DNA of 64,000 nucleotides from Berberis thunbergii (taxonomy: Eukaryota; Streptophyta; Magnoliopsida; Ranunculales; Berberidaceae): positions 558,001 to 622,000 of the forward strand of contig QNQO01000523.1 of the NCBI GenBank assembly GCA_003290165.1, in the 5' to 3' direction. The notes beneath the pieces are model-generated. The model worked only from the letters and a program-made list of their open reading frames with translations. It made no database searches and was not told the origin of the DNA. This document shows positions 10,876 to 21,527 of the stretch, piece after piece. The position numbers and the translations under genes are program-made. The first letter of the stretch is position 1; the number at the start of each line of letters is the position of its first letter.

Positions 10876-12109
10876 TCGACTTAGAACTCTTCCTGAAGGT
10901 GTGGTATCAAAGAATGACATAGGAGCATGTAAGATACTATGAAGAATCTGTCTGAAGAAAATTTGAGCAGTCTTGAGGCCAAGTACTGTAATAAACAAGT
11001 CTTTAATCAGCACCAACACAATAGAAACTGCAGCTAAGATCGCATAGATGCCAATGAAGAATGAAGCATCAAATGAAGCTGCACGTTTAGCTCCAGTCTC
11101 ATATGCCAGCCAATAGTCCCCTGCCATAACGGAGAATTGCCACAGAATCGACAATAACAACACTACTACCACACCCCACCACCCATAAGCCTCAATACTA
11201 TATGCCTTGTAAACTTGCCAGCTAACTTGTCCAGTTTCTCTCTCCTTATCTTCAATGAGCTTAGAGGTTCCACTCTCTGAACTGGGTACATTTGTAGGCA
11301 TAGGTTCACCGTTGGCCACCCTGGGAGAAGAGGATTTGGTGAATTTGGTGACTCTTCTGTATCATTGTTACCTTGCTCTACTAGTTCCATAGAGGTTTCG
11401 TGAGCAGCAACAAGAGCTTTGAAATCCAAGCCAGATTCAAGAAGTTCATTATACTTTCCAGATTGAACTATCATCCCATTTCTCATTACCTGAATTGGAT
11501 ACCAAGAAAGTAAATTTGAATTGCAATTTCACTATTGAAACAAAAGCTCAACTATACAATTTACTATTGACATCATCACCAACAACAAAGGCTTATGAAA
11601 AACGCCCCCATACTTCACTGATGAAACAATTCAACACAAACTGGCGTTCTCTTCAAGAAAATAAATAAGATCTCATGGAAGATCATTTTTTACAAGAAAG
11701 TTTTCCCTTGAGAAGTCAATTTTTCAAAAAAAATAAAAAATCTTTTTGCTTTTTGCATGAATAACAATCAATGAAAAAGGTTTTCTCATATGCTTCATAG
11801 TGGAGGAATCAAGCCCAATCCCGTTGACAGTTTTTCACCAACATATACAATCAGCCATAATGAGTACAACTTAATCCAAAGGCCTAATACATAATTAAGT
11901 TGTGAATTTTTAGACAACAATAAGAACGACATAAACAAATTTCATTCCAAGTGGTCGGGTTTGATAAGTTGAAATGTATTAATACATTCTTCTACCTCGC
12001 TCTTACAGAAGTGTATATGTACCAATATGAGATCTGCATTATGCAAGAAGTCAACTTGATGTGTCACAAGTAATACGGTCTTCCCCTTCAAAGCACCCCT
12101 TACACAGTC
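10876..12109 (-). pseudogene. Captured ABCC (MRP) transporter exons
   Basis: Exon 1 (12109-12023) reads [20 protein letters not shown] then FLHNADLIL, the D-loop/H-loop end of nucleotide-binding domain 1. Exon 2 (11489-10876) continues [20 protein letters not shown], the linker, then [19 protein letters not shown] and [16 protein letters not shown], and ends [14 protein letters not shown], the first helices of membrane domain 2. The sequence is closest to the plant ABCC4/ABCC14 type of vacuolar or plasma-membrane conjugate pumps (about 1,500 residues when complete). AG acceptors and GT donors are in place. One frame break lies near 11,320, between PNPLLPG and ANGEPMP. The exons directly follow the methionine synthase exons. 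Confidence 0.88.
11490..12022 (-). other. Intron between the two captured ABCC exons
   Basis: T-rich on the transcribed strand, with GTACAT at its 5' end and CAG at its 3' end. Its retention shows that genomic DNA, not spliced mRNA, was captured. Confidence 0.55.
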
Positions 12110-12213
12110 CTGCAATATCAGTGTTAATACTTGATAGCTATGATACATCACTGCAAACTGCTAATTCTATTAAAGCATTAGAAACTGTTAATACAAGTTC
12201 ATGGCAGACTTAC

Positions 12214-12988
12214 TTGTACACTGGAAGAATGCTTCCGAGAAGGGAGAGAAGAGAAAAGGATTTCTCTACACCCTTGGCGGGCTTTGATAGCAACAAGTAA
12301 GAGACAGGGCTTACAAGGACTGGGACGATCTCAAGGCGAAGCTGCAAAACAGAAAGAAGGAAAGATTTAAGGAGACTTAACCATTACCAAGTAATATCAA
12401 CATGGCATAGCTCTACCATTACAATTCGACTAATAATAAAATTCCTGAGTGCACATACCGCCTTGGCCTCTTTGTATTCATTCACTGCCTTGTGGGAAGA
12501 ATAGCTGAACTTGGTCTCTGGTCCCAACTCAGGGACAATGAAATGGCTGCATCAATTAGAACCCAATTAATACACAAAACTCCATGGATCAATGAAACTT
12601 GTTTGAAATTATGAAAAAGGATATCATCACTTACTAGTTGGTGTCAAACCACTTGGTCATTTCCACAGCAGGTACAGAGGCATTTCCTCTGGCCATGGAG
12701 AAGTAGGTGTCAAACCCAATCTCACCACCAGTCCAGTTGTATCTGGAAGGAACAGCTCCGATCATCGCTGTAGCGTCAAGCACTTGATCATAGTATGAAA
12801 GGTGTTGCTGGGGATGTACTTGATCCCGACCGAAGCCATTTGCTTCCAAATGGAGGACCTGAGATCAGCAGAAACCTTCTGCAAATCCTTGGCAGTGGTC
12901 TTGCCATCCCAAAAAGATTCCAAGGCGAACTTGAGCTCTCTTTTGGGGCCCATGCGAGGATATCCAACAATATGTGATGCCATTTTTT
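12214..12988 (-). pseudogene. Captured 5' exons of cobalamin-independent methionine synthase (MetE)
   Basis: Exon 1 (12983-12635) opens [20 protein letters not shown] and continues through [40 protein letters not shown] and [20 protein letters not shown]. Exon 2 (12546-12459) reads [20 protein letters not shown]. Exon 3 (12341-12214) contains [20 protein letters not shown] then GSILPVYK. MetE transfers a methyl group from methyl-tetrahydrofolate to homocysteine; plant enzymes are about 765 residues, and only about 185 N-terminal residues are present. Splice donors GTAAGT and GTATGT and the CAG acceptors are intact. One T is missing in the codon after SNTF (near 12,800), shifting the frame. 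The natural ATG and Kozak context are kept. An upstream UTR exon appears to have been captured too. Confidence 0.92.
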
Positions 12989-14235
12989 CTGGTTCACATC
13001 AAGAAAAAAAATCAAAATCTCATGGTACCCAAACAAGTAATTGCAAAGAAAATGTTGCATACGAATTACCCCCATATATATTTTAATGATTTAATCTAGA
13101 TGTGAATGCGCGTGTGATTGTTATAACCAAATTCAGTTCAATTGAGTTTCTCCAAAATAATGAAAATCAAAGAGTTGAGTGGACGAGTATCAAATGGGGT
13201 GGGTGTTTCACTTGTATTAGTACATTATAAAAACTGAAAACACATTTAGAAAGCACAGGAGATCCGCAAAAACAAGTTTGTAGGAATGAATCTAAACACG
13301 ATCTCCATAGATCTTTAGTAACTGAATGAAAAATAAGAGTTTCAGATCCATCTCAATCTCTATCTAGTAAAGTATGTGTGATGCAAAGAAGAAACTGAAG
13401 GGGATTTAACGAAAACAGATGTTGGAAACCTACAATGACAAGTTGGGTGGGATCTCTGAGTTAAGATCAGATCTCAAATTGTTCAAAAAGATTACACTAG
13501 CAGCATTGCTGAATTGAAAATCTTTTCTGACATAAAGATGCAAAAATGTAAAGTAGCTCTAAAATTACAAAGAGTCTCTCTAAATTTTTAGAAATCCGAA
13601 ACTTGCACAAATAGAACATAAAGCAACGCCAATCAATCCATCGAAACAAACACCGAAATTGCAGAGATTGAAACTAGAAAATGTAACAAAACAAGAATGA
13701 AGAAGGTGTTAGTTAAGCAAACCTAAGTTGTGTCTTCATTTCATTCAAGCTAACTAAAAATTAGTACAAAAAATCAGAGAGAGAACTCAACGATTGATCG
13801 TTCAGAGCATTGATTGAACTACATTCACTTAATCGAAGCTAAAAATCACACACATTAGAGAGCTTAAGAAGGAAGATCTAAACAAGCAGATAGCGATCTT
13901 TCAAAGAAAACTTACGAATTCTAGGGTCACAGATTGAAGAACCGATCCCTAGAAGAAGAAGCTCTCTCTGTCTCGCCTTCTACACTCTTCGTATTGCCTT
14001 CTCGACCGACTACTGCTCCTCCTCGACTTCCCTCTCTCTTTCCTTCTCCTTCTCCTTCTCCTTCTCTCTTTCCCTCTCCTTGGAAATTTTAGGGTTTGAA
14101 GCAAATTAAGCGCTGAAAATTGCAGAGTTGGGGGGAGATGGAGCGGGAACGCGGGAAGCAAATTTTTATCCCAAAATTTCGCCCGCGAGAATTCGACCTA
14201 GATCTCCACAGGTCCACGTGCAACACACGTGCATT
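12989..14235 (-). promoter_or_regulatory. Captured 5' UTR exon and leader intron of the MetE gene (inferred)
   Basis: On the minus strand a CT/GA-rich leader, with CTTCTC repeats near 14030-14080, ends in a GTAAGT donor at 13915. A matching CAG acceptor stands at 12989, five bases before the MetE ATG. This suggests that a 5' UTR exon (about 14160-13916) and a leader intron of about 0.93 kb were captured with the coding exons. Only about 70 bp then separate this from the subterminal repeats, so little native promoter can be present. Transcription, if any, would have to start in the element end. Confidence 0.45.
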
Positions 14236-14412
14236 GTTGCAACGGTTTTAAGCCGTGGGTCACTTTAGCCACGGTTTTTAGCCGTGGCAAACACACCAAC
14301 GGTTTAGAACCGTGGCCAAGCCTTTTTTTAGCCAGGGTTTTAAGCCGTTGGGCACTATAGCCACGGTTTTTAGCCGTGGCAAACACACCAACGGCTTAGA
14401 ACCGTGGCCACC
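14236..14412. repeat. Right subterminal repeats of element A
   Basis: Six palindromic units of the CCACGG/CCGTGG type. The block is itself a tandem duplication of about 90 bp (14236-14320 and 14327-14412), each half ending in a unit of type CCAACGG..TAGAACCGTGGCC. The arms GCCACGG and CCGTGGC flank a TTTTTAG core at about 14251 and 14360. Confidence 0.88.
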
Positions 14413-14544
14413 CCTGTGTAGCTAATCAGCCCTTTTGGTGTAGTGATGTATCATAATATTAATATGAATGAATGCATTTATGTTTTTGTTATAGAAAAGG
14501 CCAATATGTGTAGCATCCATTTGCTAATTTTCCTTGTTCCCCAG

Positions 14545-14622
14545 CTCATGATCGTCATTGGAATTTTAGTTTCCGTTTCCTTCCTAATAGGGACGTTAGT
14601 GACATGGAGGACTCTGGCTCTA
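14545..14622 (+). pseudogene. ERD6-like sugar transporter exon continuing beyond element A
   Basis: After a CCCCAG acceptor the frame reads LMIVIGILVSVSFLIGTLVT then WRTLALIG, followed by a GTGAGG donor. In ERD6-like transporters this membrane segment comes right after the ALTTLNQ motif, which is where the upstream part stops (4697). Thus 4698-14544 is one intron that contains element A. The next expected exon (ESPRWLAK region) is absent; a hAT-like element and an ADH-like remnant follow instead. Confidence 0.78.
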
Positions 14623-14703
14623 ATTGGTGAGGGTTCAAAACACTAATAAATAAGTAAATCACTCAGTGTCTAACCAAGTAGAATTCTACCTTAGTGTCTC
14701 AAG

Positions 14704-16232
14704 TAAGGGTGGGCAAACAGGTCGAGGAATCGTGGATTCAAACCGAACCAAACCGTTTTACTCCAAACGGTTCGGTTTTAATTTATAAAAATGTGAAACG
14801 ATTCGGTTCGGTTCCGGAACCATTCTTAAACGGTTCGGTTCCGGTTCCAATTTTTTTTCAAACGGTTCGGTTTCGAACCGATTACAAATTTACATATACC
14901 CATACCATACGCCATACCCAATTAAATATCTGTCTCTCTCTGTCTCGAGAAGCTCTCTGTGCGAGATCACCCTCTCCCTCTCTTCTCCTCTCCTCTCTCT
15001 GTCTCTGTCGAAGAAGCGGCGAGATCCGAAGAGAAGAAGTAGTGAGATCTCCCTCTCCTCTCCTCTCTCTGTCTCTGTCGAAGAGAAGAAGCAGCAACAG
15101 CTCCCTCAGCGAGATCTCTTTCTGTCTCTGTCAAAGAGAGAAGCAGCAACAACATATCTCTCTTTGTCTCTGTCGAAGAGAAGAAGCAAAAGCAGCTCCC
15201 TCTCCTCTCTCTGTCTTTATCTCGAGAATAAGCAGCAGCAGCAGCAGAAAGCCACCACCACCACCATCAGCAGCAGATGGCGAGGAGGATGAAGTGGAAG
15301 AGGACGAGTGGGGGAAGAAGGAAGGAGGGAGTAGTTCTACAAAACAAAGGAAGTGGAGTTTATGCAGAGAGGGGAGTCAATGAAGAAACAAATGGAGATT
15401 CTCATTGAACTTAAGACCGCTCTTAAGCAACAACGCCAACAAATTGTTGCAGCTCAAGACTCAAAAGAGGATGCTTCCATTTCTTGCCAAATATCATGTG
15501 GTATGTATGATCTTCAATTTTCTTGAGTTCTGCCTTACTAGGATGAAAACTTACATTATAGTAAATGAGATTGTTATGTTACTAATTGTGTCCTGTTTTT
15601 CTGTTTTCTTGGCAGAAGAAGAGTCCATTAGGGAGTCAATAGACCAAGAACAGCTACAAGACAACTCGCCATGTGATATTGAGGTGAATAATGGGAAGTT
15701 ACTAGAGTCACAAAAATCAAAGGAGATAGGAACGTCAAAGGAGATAGGTGAAATTCTAGGAACTTTTTTGTTTTTTTGTGTGCAAGTGATATAGCTACTT
15801 GGCATGGAGATCATTATATATGTTTTTACTATGGTCATTATTTGATAATACAATCAGTTCATTGTTAGCTTTCACCCAAGAAGGAATTAACATCTCTAGA
15901 AATCAGTCCAGAAGTCAAGAAGTTGATTTAATGTCATGGCATGAGGGTGGCTGTTTGTGGAACTGTTGCAGACTTGCAGTCTGTTGGTTCAGGCAGATTC
16001 TAGCATTTTACTTGCTTTCATGCATTTGGGTAAAGTTCCTAAGGTGTCACTGTCTCGCATTTGTTTCAAGGAACCGTTTGGAACCGTAGGAACCGAACCG
16101 TTGTAAACGGTTCGAGTTAGGTTAGGTTCCAATGTTCAAAATAGAGGAACCGAACCGAATCAGAACCGATAAAATTTTAAATGGTTCGAGTTAGGTTCCT
16201 CAAAATTTGGAACCGAACTGTGCCCACCCCTA
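14704..16232. mobile_element. hAT-like non-autonomous element
   Basis: The ends are TAAGGGTGGGCA and TGCCCACCCCTA, an inverted repeat typical of hAT elements with one mismatch. The 8-bp flanks are GTCTCAAG (14696-14703) and GTGTCAAG (16233-16240), a target duplication with one mismatch. Both ends are rich in AACGGTTCGGTT-like subterminal repeats (14745-14885 and 16075-16215). The interior has about four degenerate CT/GA-rich repeats of 60-75 bp (14930-15200) and exon-like blocks (MKKQMEILIELKTALKQQRQ near 15380-15500, and EEESIRESIDQEQLQDNS near 15617-15750). No hAT transposase dimerisation domain is visible, so it is non-autonomous, perhaps with a captured gene piece. Confidence 0.8.
14930..15230. 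repeat. Degenerate CT/GA-rich tandem repeats inside the hAT-like element
   Basis: Roughly four units built on CTCTCTGTCTCTGTCGAAGA followed by GAAGCAGCA-type sequence. They keep one frame open over 14694-15383, which explains the low-complexity open frame there. I do not call a protein. Confidence 0.6.
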
Positions 16233-16322
16233 GTGTCAAGCTTTTACTGTAACAGAGGATATCTTTCAGGAATGATGACAACACGATGGTTTTTTTCGAA
16301 TGAAAATGCCAAAAAAAAAAAA

Positions 16323-18363
16323 ATAGGTGCAATTTGCATAGAGGCAGGGGAGAGTCTAGTGATAGAGGAGATTGAAGTAGCTCCACCTAAAGCTTGGGAA
16401 GTTAGGATCAAAATACTAGGTACTTCTCTTTGCCACAGTGATATCACCTTCTGGAAAATGGATGTAAGAACCACTTCTATCATCCCATTACATGATTTCA
16501 AATCTGCCTTTTTTTTAGTTGTTTTATGTTTGATCATCAGTTTCCGATTTCATTCTTAGGTTCCTCATATGCCATTTCCAATGATATTTGGACACGAAGC
16601 AATGGGATAATTTGATTTTGATCATTGTTTAAGTTGTGGAATCACATTCCGTCTTTGCATCTTGGATATATATTCAAATGTCTGCATATATGTCATGTTG
16701 CATGAACAACATAACTCTTGCAGTATGGTGAGAGCATCAGAGATTATGTGGATGAAGTAAAAGAGGGAGATATAGTTGTTCGAGTGTTCCTAGCCAATTG
16801 CCAAGAATGGGTGGATTGCAATTAAGAAAAAAAACAACATCTACAACAAGTTTCCATTCAAGGTTGATGCAGAGATGCCTAGAGATGGGTCAAAGAGCAA
16901 GTTCACATACTCGAATGGAAAAATCATACACAATTTCTTGGGTGTATCAAGCTTTGTTGAGTACACAGTGGTGGATATCAGCCATATAGCCAAGATCACC
17001 ATTGACATTCCTGTTGACAAGGCTTGCTTGCTTAATTGCAGGGTCTAAATTGGTAACTAATTATCACTTGTTGTGCTACTACTGCACACTCGATAAAGTG
17101 CTAAAATTATTAAGAAATTAAATGCATGGAAATTCAAGTGTGGGTGCAGCATGGAAAGTGGCAGATGTGCACAAAGGATCTAGTGTAGCTATATTTGGTC
17201 TGGGATCCGTGGGACTAGCGGTACTGCTTTTCTTTCACACAAAACATATGGGGTATAATGTGATTTAATGAATTTGAATCATAATTGGGTCATTTTGTTT
17301 TGATGCACAGGTTGCAGAAGGTGTAAGATTACGTGGTGCTTCCAAAATCATCGGTGTGGATGTAAATCCTGAAAAGTTTGAGACTAGTATCTGCGAGTGC
17401 ATCTCTGTTCACTTGTTGCTCTGCGCACTTCAGTTCTTGTGTGTTTATCTGAGTAATTTTTTTTTAATGTAATTTTTTTACAGGGAAGAAATTTGGATTG
17501 ACTGATTTTATTAACCCAAATGACTATGGGGGAAGGCCAGTTAGTAAGGTAATTAGTTGTCTTAATCATTGCTTATTTCTTTACATAAAGGTTTAATAAC
17601 TTGAAGCTTGTTGGTTGCATTTTACTTTTGGGTTCCTCAATCATCAGATCATGAGCTGAATTTAACAATGTTCAACACTTCATGTACAGGTTATTAAGGA
17701 AATGATAGGAGGCGCATATTATTGCTTTGAATGTATTGGACTCGCTTTTCTCATGAATGACGCCTCCTCAGTTGCAGACCGATCTCTCCCACTATCCTCT
17801 CTTACACTATTTTTTTCTTTTACTTGAACTTTTGTCAGGGTAATCTCTACAATACATTAGACCAAACTGATAAAACTAATATAGGCAACAATGAAATTTC
17901 ATTGTCATCAAATTCAACTTCAGCTTAATGTTAAACATAGTTTGTTTACTTTATAATAGGGTTGGGGAAAAACAGTGATATTGGGTATGGAGATGCATGG
18001 AGCACCATTAAGCATCAACCCTAGGGAGATGTTGAGGGGCAAAAGCATAATGGGATCCTTGTTTGGAGGAATTAAAGCCAGGACTGATATTCCAATTCTA
18101 GTGAAAAGTTATCTTGACATGGTAATAAACTCACTAATTCTGTTTATTACTGAAATAGTATATTTTAGAATCAAATTATAATTTGTTAAAATTGTGCCAT
18201 TGTCTCGATTCCCTCGTAGGAACTTCATTTGGACAACTTTATAACACATGAAATTGGATTTCATGACATCAACAAAGCCTTCGATTTTCTTCTTCAAGGG
18301 ACTAGTCTACGTTGTATAATTTGGATGGACAAATTGGCATTGGTTGCTGCGATGAGGGCGTAG
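16323..18363 (+). pseudogene. ADH-like (zinc-type alcohol dehydrogenase family) remnant
   Basis: Nine exon-like blocks follow the order of plant ADH-like proteins. [20 protein letters not shown] and [13 protein letters not shown] lie at 16324-16463, MPFPMIFGHEAMG at 16561-16606 and VDEVKEGDIVVRVFLANC near 16750. FPFKVDAEMPRDGSKSKFTY and KACLLNC run to about 17046. GSSVAIFGLGSVGLA ends at 17220. GASKIIGVDVNPEKFE spans 17311-17384 and KKFGLTDFINPNDYGG 17484-17549. A block at 17690-17780 is followed by SIMGSLFGGIKARTDIPIL at 17960-18120, and the last block (18220-18363) ends AMRA. Catalytic zinc ligands (CHSD, GHE, CLLNC) and the Rossmann motif GLGSVG persist. The structural-zinc cysteine loop is degraded, with a stop and frameshift near 16,815. 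The first exon is missing. AATAAA follows near 18,462. Confidence 0.8.
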
Positions 18364-18629
18364 TGCTGAAATTGTCGCTGAGCGCTGATTGGTATGGTGT
18401 ATTGAGCAGAGTTTGTACAGGATTTTGGGTCGATGTTTGGTTGTTTACCATGCTTCAATTGAAATAAATGTAGTCTGATCTTTATTATCTGATAGATTTT
18501 GTGACTCGATGTAATACATTATTTTATTAATTACATTATTGTGCCTCGCCGTTCATGGAAATGTTCAAGTGTTTGGCACATTTAGTTTTTATTTTCTAGA
18601 AATAAAACGTATAAGATGTTATAAAATTC
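18364..18629. other. 3' flank of the ADH-like remnant
   Basis: Likely former 3' UTR with a poly(A) signal near 18,462, then AT-rich sequence. No other feature is visible. Confidence 0.35.
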
Positions 18630-18989
18630 ATTTGATAGCACTTGATGAGTGCTATAGAAAAAAGGGCCTTGAGAAACGCTATAGAAACTAATATAATAGC
18701 ATTTGTTAAATGCTACGTGAGGAAAGACAATAGCGTTTCTGAAATAGTGTTTTAGAAACGCTATTGGTAACTATACAAGCTAAACAATAGCACTTTTAAA
18801 ACATTATTGTACAGTATTCAATAGCGTTTCAGAAACGCTATAAATGGTCTACTTACAAAAGCAGTTCTAAAACGCTATAAATAACCCTGTATCTATTATA
18901 GCTCCGGTAGACACAACGTTTTCTAAAACGCTATGATAGGCTACAATAGCATTTTTTAAATGTTATTAATGAGCATTTGTGTTGTAGAT
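18630..18989. mobile_element. Remnant end of a second CACTA-like family (AGCGTTT-type repeats)
   Basis: Many short units of type AATAGCGTTTCAGAAACGCT, mostly palindromic around AGCGTTT/AAACGCT, lie between 18,640 and 18,960. The block ends in CATTTGTGTTGTAG at 18974-18987. This is the reverse complement of the start CTACAACACAA seen at 62,829, except that the last bases (GTG) have decayed to ATA. I find no matching left end nearby, so this is a truncated right end. Confidence 0.6.
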
Positions 18990-19266
18990 AAAGTTGGAGT
19001 ACAAATCATTTCCACAAAAATGAACGATCTATAAAAGGCATATGCAACACTAATGAAGTCGACGAGATAAACCACAACTACGAAGAAAAGCAAACCAGAA
19101 AATTTTTGTTCTTTCATAAAAATTATTCTATTACATTCAAGGAAGAAAGTAAAAGAGCAAGAGGTCAAGCAGAAGGATCCCTAGCATCGTCAACAACATC
19201 ATCTAATGAACGAGGAGTAGCCGGGTTGCTGACAGGAGCTCTCTCTTCAATAAGAGAAAGCGGGGG

Positions 19267-21527
19267 CTATTTAGCCATTGGATCACCAGGAGGGTCTTCA
19301 ACACAGTTTTCATCCTTGAAGGTCTGATAGGCCAAATGGCGGTATTGAGACAAGTTAACCCCAAGACCTTCAATATAATCCAGAAGCTTAGTTCGACCAT
19401 CAACAACCGCCTGCCAATCCGCCACCTCCATAACACGAAACATGTCCTTAACTAAAGCAAGCTTACTCCTAGCCGTTGTAAGTTGGCCCTCATTAGTAGT
19501 GAACATCGCGGAGGTATCAACCTTGACCTCGTCAAGTGAAGCCACTAATTACTCCACCCTTTTCTTGGCAATGTCGCGATTGTTAGAGTGCACTTTCACG
19601 AAACGCATGACCTCATCATGGAGTGACTTCTCGACAAATAGCTCTTTTTTTCCACATCATGCAAGCGTCCATGAACACCATCTAATTCAGCTCTTAAAGA
19701 TTAAAGCTCGGTCACAAACTAATCTCGTGTACCCTCTACCTCGACCAACGAGGCATGAGCCACCCAAGCCACTTTGATCCGCTCTGAACATCAGGCTTTT
19801 AACGTGTCATATTGATAAAAAAAAACATGGGAAAACACCAATAGCAACACAACGAGCTTCCTCTCCAAAGAATTCACAAGATTCCGACTAGCTTGATGAC
19901 CCGAACCCATCACCCCTGCGTAGGCAAGATGAGTCATCCCGTCCAATACATGCCTATTACCATCATCAAGATGAAGGCTCAAATCCAATGCAGGCATCAA
20001 AAGCCTTTCCACCGACCGTCTGTGCCATTCATTAATCAGCTTACGCGCACCATCCTGCATGTCAAGTCGGGAAAACTAGCGAATCTTCCCATCCGACTTG
20101 ACTCGAACCTCTTCGAGGAAGGTTCCTTCCAACTAATCCGTGAATGAAGAATGTGAGGATTCAAAAGTGTGGAGGAACCGCCACCCACAATTAGAGAGGA
20201 AGAAGAAACAATAGGAGAGCCATCCTCACCCTCTCGTTGCACAACAACCATAGTAAAAGCGGAATGAGTAGCAGTCCCAACAAGAACAGATGAGCCTAAG
20301 CAGGCTGTAGAAGGAGAAACCTCTTCCCCATCATGAACAGAAGGATAGATAAAATGAAGAGACCTCATCAAGACCACCATAAGTAGCGTCAATGGCCCTA
20401 GGATCCTTATTAGAACACTTAGCAGGGTCAAGACCATCATAAGAAGAAAATAGTCTCTTTTCGCCATCGTCTAGCAGATGAATGGTTTCTTTTTCGCTCA
20501 TCTCCAATGCCAACATCATCTCTTCTGCCTTTTGCAGAGAACAACAATCCTCCCTTGCAGGGTTTCTATCAACATAACCCGAGTAAAGAGAAGCACAACG
20601 AACAGAATCAACAAGTTTTTTTTATGGAACACGATCGGAACTCAAGAACAACCGCTTTGACGCGCTAACAGGTCTTGGTACTCTTCTCTTCCTAGAAGTC
20701 GGATTGGTAGTAGCGCTAACAGGAGCATTAAAATCCATAACATCCGAGCTCACTTTCCCATCAATGACGGTGTTACCACCATCGACAAGGACAACACGGG
20801 CAACAATTTTTGTGACTTGCCTCTCAGTTAGAAAGGCCCACTCAACTTCATTCATGTTGTACAAACCACTGCGCTTCACCATGTCATCTGTAAGATAGGT
20901 GTCCAAAGGAACCATGAGAAGCTATAAAAAATGCTCGCTGATGATCTATTCTTTAGCGGTCAATTGCAGATTCCTCCGTTTGTTGGGAACCCATAAAGAC
21001 TTTACTATCCGTTGACCCTGCAAATTGAAGTAGCCAGAGTGGACAGACGCATAAAATCAATCCCAAGACCAACCCCTGATGTCATAATTAAGGTTGCCAA
21101 AACACGCGGGAAAACGAAGAAAACAAGTGCTCTTGGACAACAACAGAGTGACCCCCGAGTGCAAAATCCTAGCAGTCAAAGGGATACCAAAAACTATTGC
21201 CCTGGCATATGTGGAAACCATAACTTTCAAACAATTTGGGCCCATCTGAGCAGGATGAATATCCAGAAGATCTAAATAAGACTAGAATAACTCTTGAGCT
21301 GGAAATCAAAAAATGGCCTGAAACATACGTGGGTATAGTGCAATATATCCCTTCCTCGGATGACAAGGACTGTCATTCTCATGAAAAAAAATGATCTCAA
21401 GGTCGGGAGGCGACGAATAGTTGGAACAGACGATATCCAAGGTTGCTTGAGAAGCCTTCTTCGGGGAAAAATGAGCTTTGCAAATAGTGAGCTGCTCACC
21501 GTCCAATAAATCTCTAGCAAACATCAC
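19267..21527 (-). pseudogene. Antisense ORF of Tat3 (putative plant gypsy-type transposon protein), degenerate
   Basis: Minus-strand frames in consistent order contain FSPKKASQATLDIVCSNYSS (near 21,450), DLLDIHPAQMGPNCLKVMVS (near 21,230), VEWAFLTERQVTKIVARVVL (near 20,840) and LEMSEKETIHLLDDGEKRLF (near 20,480). Then come LHLDDGNRHVLDGMTHLAYA (near 19,950) and VSTLTSSSEAT-side frames near 19,500. The HPAQ.GPN element resembles the conserved start of the putative gypsy-type transposon family (PF04195-like) found with plant Ty3/gypsy elements. Multiple stops and frame breaks make it non-functional. Function is unknown in the family. Confidence 0.55.

Larger units (their letters stand above)
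4756..14445. mobile_element. CACTA element A, non-autonomous, carrying host gene fragments (Pack-CACTA)
   Basis: The left end is CAGTACACCAAAAAC and the right end TTTTGGTGTAGTG, an inverted repeat of the CACTACACCAAAA type with one mismatch at base 3 of the left end. ATG stands at 4753-4755 and again at 14446-14448, the 3-bp target duplication expected for CACTA elements. Both ends hold many short palindromic subterminal repeats. No transposase was found inside. Instead, exon pieces of urease, an ABC1-type kinase, an ABCC transporter and methionine synthase lie on the minus strand. The first ~130 bp are almost identical to element B at 36163, so B-type proteins could have mobilised it. It sits in an intron of the ERD6-like remnant and in the opposite sense to it. 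Confidence 0.9.

Noticed and set aside
14694..15383. 229-codon open frame as a real gene
   Set aside because: It starts outside the hAT-like element's end and runs through CT/GA-rich tandem repeats; low complexity explains the lack of stops.
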